Shown piece after piece: positions 13,949 through 16,291 of a stretch of 16,291 bases of DNA. This DNA is from CAZTKP01 sp964614215. GTDB taxonomy: Bacteria; UBP6; UBA1177. Numbering within the stretch: the stretch's first letter is position 1; each line of letters opens with the position of its first letter. A program made the translations under genes and the position numbers. The notes beneath the pieces were generated by a model. It had not been told where the DNA came from. It did no database searches and saw only the letters and a list, made by a program, of their open reading frames with translations. The DNA is taken from assembly GCA_964614215.1 (NCBI GenBank), contig CAZTKP010000049.1:1-16291 (forward strand). Reading direction: 5' to 3'.

Positions 13949-14776
13949 ATGAAAGTAATAATTATTCCTGCTCTTTTATTTCTTTTTTTATTAAGTTGTT
14001 CAAACACGAAAAGTACAACTGAAGGTAATGATGCAGATTATTTTATAAATGATTCTAATCAGAGCGGTAATGACAGTCAGCTGCCAAGCAACGATGACGA
14101 CAACACTACGGATAACAGTCAGGCCGATGAAACAGATCCTGATGCAATGACGGACGATGATTCAGAAAATAACGATGAAAACGCAACTGATAATGAAGAT
14201 CCTGACAGTGACACTGGCTATGTCCCTGAAAAAATCTGTGAGCCGGGTGAAAAAGAGTGCAGTGATGATGAAAAAAAGATTTACACTTGTAAGGAAGACG
14301 GACTTGAATGGATGGGTGAAGAGTGTGAGCCTAACTATTATTGCGACAGCTCATCTTTGCAGTGNNNNNNNNNNNNNNNNNNNNNNNNNNNNNNNNNNNN
14401 NNNNNNNNNNNNNNNNNNNNNNNNNNNNNNNNNNNNNNNNNNNNNNNNNNNNNNNNNNNNNNNNGAACTGAAGATTGTTTATTCGATTAACGGTTCAGAT
14501 GATAAACTTTATGAAATTGATCGTGACACAGGTCATGCTTCCTATCTTGTTGATCTTATTGATGAAAACGGAGATCCATTTAATTTCGGATCTGTAGGTA
14601 TTGAGCTTCACCCGCTCAATGGTGAGATATATGCATGTTCAGGTGTAGCTGCGGAACTTCTTCATATAGATCCGGCTACAGGAGTTGTTACAAAAATCGG
14701 CACAGGAATGGGTCACGAAAAAACAGACTGTGATAACCTCGGTGCTCCCTGGAAAAACGTAATAAAGAAGCAGTGA
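13949..14776 (+). CDS. Lipoprotein with acidic linker, Cys module and propeller-like C-terminus (interrupted by an assembly gap)
   Basis: No named family is recognised. The signal peptide ends in the lipobox LLSC, with lipidated Cys17 and Ser at +2, favouring the outer membrane under the E. coli rule. Residues 18 to about 93 are a low-complexity N/D/S/T/E linker. A cysteine module follows (about 98-139): C-x4-G-x3-C, YTC, EEC, YYC, then TG at the gap edge, probably another Cys codon. After 100 N come 103 residues with two blade-like segments (LYEIDRDTG and LLHIDPATG) resembling YVTN/DUF4394-type beta-propeller repeats, and a stop at 14774-14776. The two parts join in frame only because the placeholder plus flanks happens to be a multiple of three. 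That they are one gene is inferred, since the flanks share strand and style and no other start is visible. The true length is unknown. It has its own promoter at 13887-13915, and the stop directly abuts the stop of the convergent permease gene. Confidence 0.65.
   Translation: MKVIIIPALLFLFLLSCSNTKSTTEGNDADYFINDSNQSGNDSQLPSNDDDNTTDNSQADETDPDAMTDDDSENNDENATDNEDPDSDTGYVPEKICEPGEKECSDDEKKIYTCKEDGLEWMGEECEPNYYCDSSSLQXXXXXXXXXXXXXXXXXXXXXXXXXXXXXXXXXXELKIVYSINGSDDKLYEIDRDTGHASYLVDLIDENGDPFNFGSVGIELHPLNGEIYACSGVAAELLHIDPATGVVTKIGTGMGHEKTDCDNLGAPWKNVIKKQ
14365..14464. other. Assembly gap (100 N placeholder) inside a coding region
   Basis: Exactly 100 N, an unknown-length placeholder. Unlike the first gap, the flanks do not overlap: the left ends CTTTGCAGTG and the right starts GAACTGAAGA. 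Real sequence is therefore missing, perhaps further repeated modules that broke the assembly. Confidence 0.9.
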
Positions 14777-16291
14777 CTAACTGCGAAGTCTTTTTGAAAG
14801 AAGGATGAGATCTCTAATTCCCTGTTCGCCTTTAGCTTCAAGCCATTTATCGAATATTCTGCCGTCTGAAGCTATCTGGGCGATGTTCGCAAGTGTCTGA
14901 AGATGGAAGGTTCTCTTTTTTATGCTTCCTGCAATGGCAAAGATAATTTTTACGGGTTCAGTGTTGTCTGAGCATGGGAAAGTGATTCCCTTCTTTGCTC
15001 TTACGACTACCATGTCAAAATTGTCACAGTCTTCCATTACAATGTGTGGAATAGCAATTCCGGGAATGATCGCCGTGCTGCACTGTTTTTCTCTTTCTCT
15101 AAATAGATTCAAAAGCTTATCCTGACTCAGGCAAAGTCTTTGAGAAAGAGCTTGAGCAATGATATTAAAGAGTTCGTCCGCTTCCATGTTCTCATCGATA
15201 TCAAGAATAGGACAGTGGGAAACCATTTTATCGAAGTTATCCATTACTATGCTGTCGCGCTCTCTTATCACCTGTCTTAGCTCAGACTCAAGGTGACCTG
15301 ACACGATCTTTTTGGATGTGATCTTTTCAATTAGATGCATCAGGGCATACTCCTGAGTAATACCTTTTCTTCCATAAAACCAGTAGATGATGAAGCTGAA
15401 AGTAAGAAGTCCCAGAATAATAAGGTAAGCTTCGTGACCCATTTCAAGAATTATATATGAAAAACCCAGGATGCCTGCGATCTGCGGAATAGGGTAGTAG
15501 GGTGTTTTAAAAATGGGGTGATAGTTCTGCACATCACTTTCCCGCATGATAATGACGCACAGACAGGAAAGAATGTATCCAGATATCATGACGAGTGAAG
15601 TTGCTTCGACAAGAACATCAAGTTTCGCAAAAAGTGCCGCGGATATAAAAAGACCTGTCACAACTATTGCCCAGTGAGGAGTTTCAAATTTCCTGTTGGT
15701 TCTGTTCAGGAACTGTGGAGCAAGATCATCTCTGCTCATTGCAAAAAGGTATCGTGAAGCTGCCATTATTCCTGCATTTGCTGTTGAGACAAAGGCAAGG
15801 ATCGCGGCAATCCCGATCGCCCAGACTCCCGGTTTGCCTAGAAAAGTGCCGGCACTGTCAACAATGGGTGTAAGAGATGAGGAAAGTTTGTCTGCTTCCA
15901 TTGTACCGACAGCTATAAATACCATCAGGGCGTAAAATGAGATCACAACAAAAAGTGAGAGGATCATTCCCAGAGGTATGTTTTTCCCCGGGTTTTTAAC
16001 TTCCTCTGCAACACCTGAAATTTTCAGCAGACCGCCGTAGGATGTGAATACAAACCCTGCTGTAAAAATTATTCCTGTAGTTCCTTTAAAACTGAATGGT
16101 TCAAAATTATCAACATTTACATTGGGCAGTCCGGTAACTACAAAAAAGCCCATTATTGCAAGAAGTCCTAATACAAAAACAACTTGAAATCCTCCGGCAT
16201 GTTTTGTCCCGAAAAGATTTATCACCACGAAGATAAAGCATAGAACAAGTCCTGTGACCTGAAAAGGAATGTCAAAGAAAAGGTCTGTAAA
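14777..16291 (-). CDS. APC-family amino acid permease fused to a PTS EIIA-type domain (5' end beyond window)
   Basis: This is an inner-membrane APC-superfamily transporter whose first part is missing: the frame stays open to the right edge (504 codons visible). A GTG at 16226-16228 falls inside a hydrophobic segment and is not the real start. Counting from that GTG, membrane segments run to about residue 285 and include the APC signature ASRYLFAMSRDDLAP (about 157-171). A PTS EIIA type-2 (fructose/mannitol) domain follows at about 335-481. It keeps the phosphorylatable His395 in PGIAIPH and the second conserved His442 in FHLQTLANIA. The EIIA domain could let PTS phosphorylation state control uptake, or could be a sensor only; no other PTS gene is in view. 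The substrate is probably an amino acid or amine, not decided here. The stop TAG abuts the stop of the convergent lipoprotein gene with no intergenic base. Confidence 0.88.
   Translation of the reverse strand, partial: FTDLFFDIPFQVTGLVLCFIFVVINLFGTKHAGGFQVVFVLGLLAIMGFFVVTGLPNVNVDNFEPFSFKGTTGIIFTAGFVFTSYGGLLKISGVAEEVKNPGKNIPLGMILSLFVVISFYALMVFIAVGTMEADKLSSSLTPIVDSAGTFLGKPGVWAIGIAAILAFVSTANAGIMAASRYLFAMSRDDLAPQFLNRTNRKFETPHWAIVVTGLFISAALFAKLDVLVEATSLVMISGYILSCLCVIIMRESDVQNYHPIFKTPYYPIPQIAGILGFSYIILEMGHEAYLIILGLLTFSFIIYWFYGRKGITQEYALMHLIEKITSKKIVSGHLESELRQVIRERDSIVMDNFDKMVSHCPILDIDENMEADELFNIIAQALSQRLCLSQDKLLNLFREREKQCSTAIIPGIAIPHIVMEDCDNFDMVVVRAKKGITFPCSDNTEPVKIIFAIAGSIKKRTFHLQTLANIAQIASDGRIFDKWLEAKGEQGIRDLILLSKRLRS

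Noticed and set aside
14157..14471. Alternative-frame 104-codon reading across the second gap
   Set aside because: Shadow frame of the acidic linker that includes the N block and has no supporting signal.
14771..14795. Hairpin GACT...AGTC followed by five T as a terminator between the convergent genes
   Set aside because: The stem is only 4 bp with an 8-nt loop, too weak to support.

Overview
The window is a protein-dense stretch of a Gram-negative bacterial chromosome, with GC by eye in the low-to-mid 40s percent. Two lipoproteins with clear lipoboxes, a large disulfide-rich surface-type protein, and an acidic D/N/S/T-rich linker followed by a C-x4-G-x3-C cysteine module recall the secretomes of uncultured deltaproteobacterial or Myxococcota-like lineages. 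The amidase architecture also recalls Bacteroidota. I cannot fix the taxon. The contig looks like a draft or metagenome assembly, with two 100-N gaps.

Layout. Positions 1-2795 (minus) hold a translationally coupled Trk potassium-uptake pair, trkA then trkH, with trkH ending at the window edge. A 134-bp divergent intergenic region (2796-2929) carries a good sigma70-type promoter on each strand. Positions 2930-13878 (plus) hold two large exported proteins in an apparent operon. The first is a 1022-aa Amidase_3-type protein whose catalytic domain is interrupted by a golvesin-C-like beta domain; it continues with an FN3 domain, a ThuA/GATase-like domain and an acidic stalk of 34 three-residue x-S-[D/E] units, and ends in GCGC plus five residues. 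The second is a 2568-aa lipoprotein with about nine Ig-like modules, a long kelch propeller region, two C-type-lectin-like domains and seven knottin-like cysteine repeats. Positions 13949-14776 (plus) hold a second, smaller lipoprotein with its own promoter, interrupted by an assembly gap. Positions 14777-16291 (minus) hold an APC-family permease fused to a PTS EIIA domain and running off the right edge; its stop codon abuts that of the lipoprotein.

The gap at 6001-6100 is almost certainly spurious, because the same 55 bases lie on both sides of it. Removing the gap and one copy puts the two large genes 18 bp apart in the same frame.

My reading is that the central pair is a cell-envelope module: a secreted peptidoglycan or polysaccharide hydrolase on a flexible acidic stalk, co-expressed with a giant multi-domain binding protein. 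The Trk system and the permease are ordinary membrane transport. The most interesting part is the giant lipoprotein, which combines four module classes often associated with animal extracellular proteins. No RNA gene, CRISPR array, insertion sequence or convincing terminator was seen.
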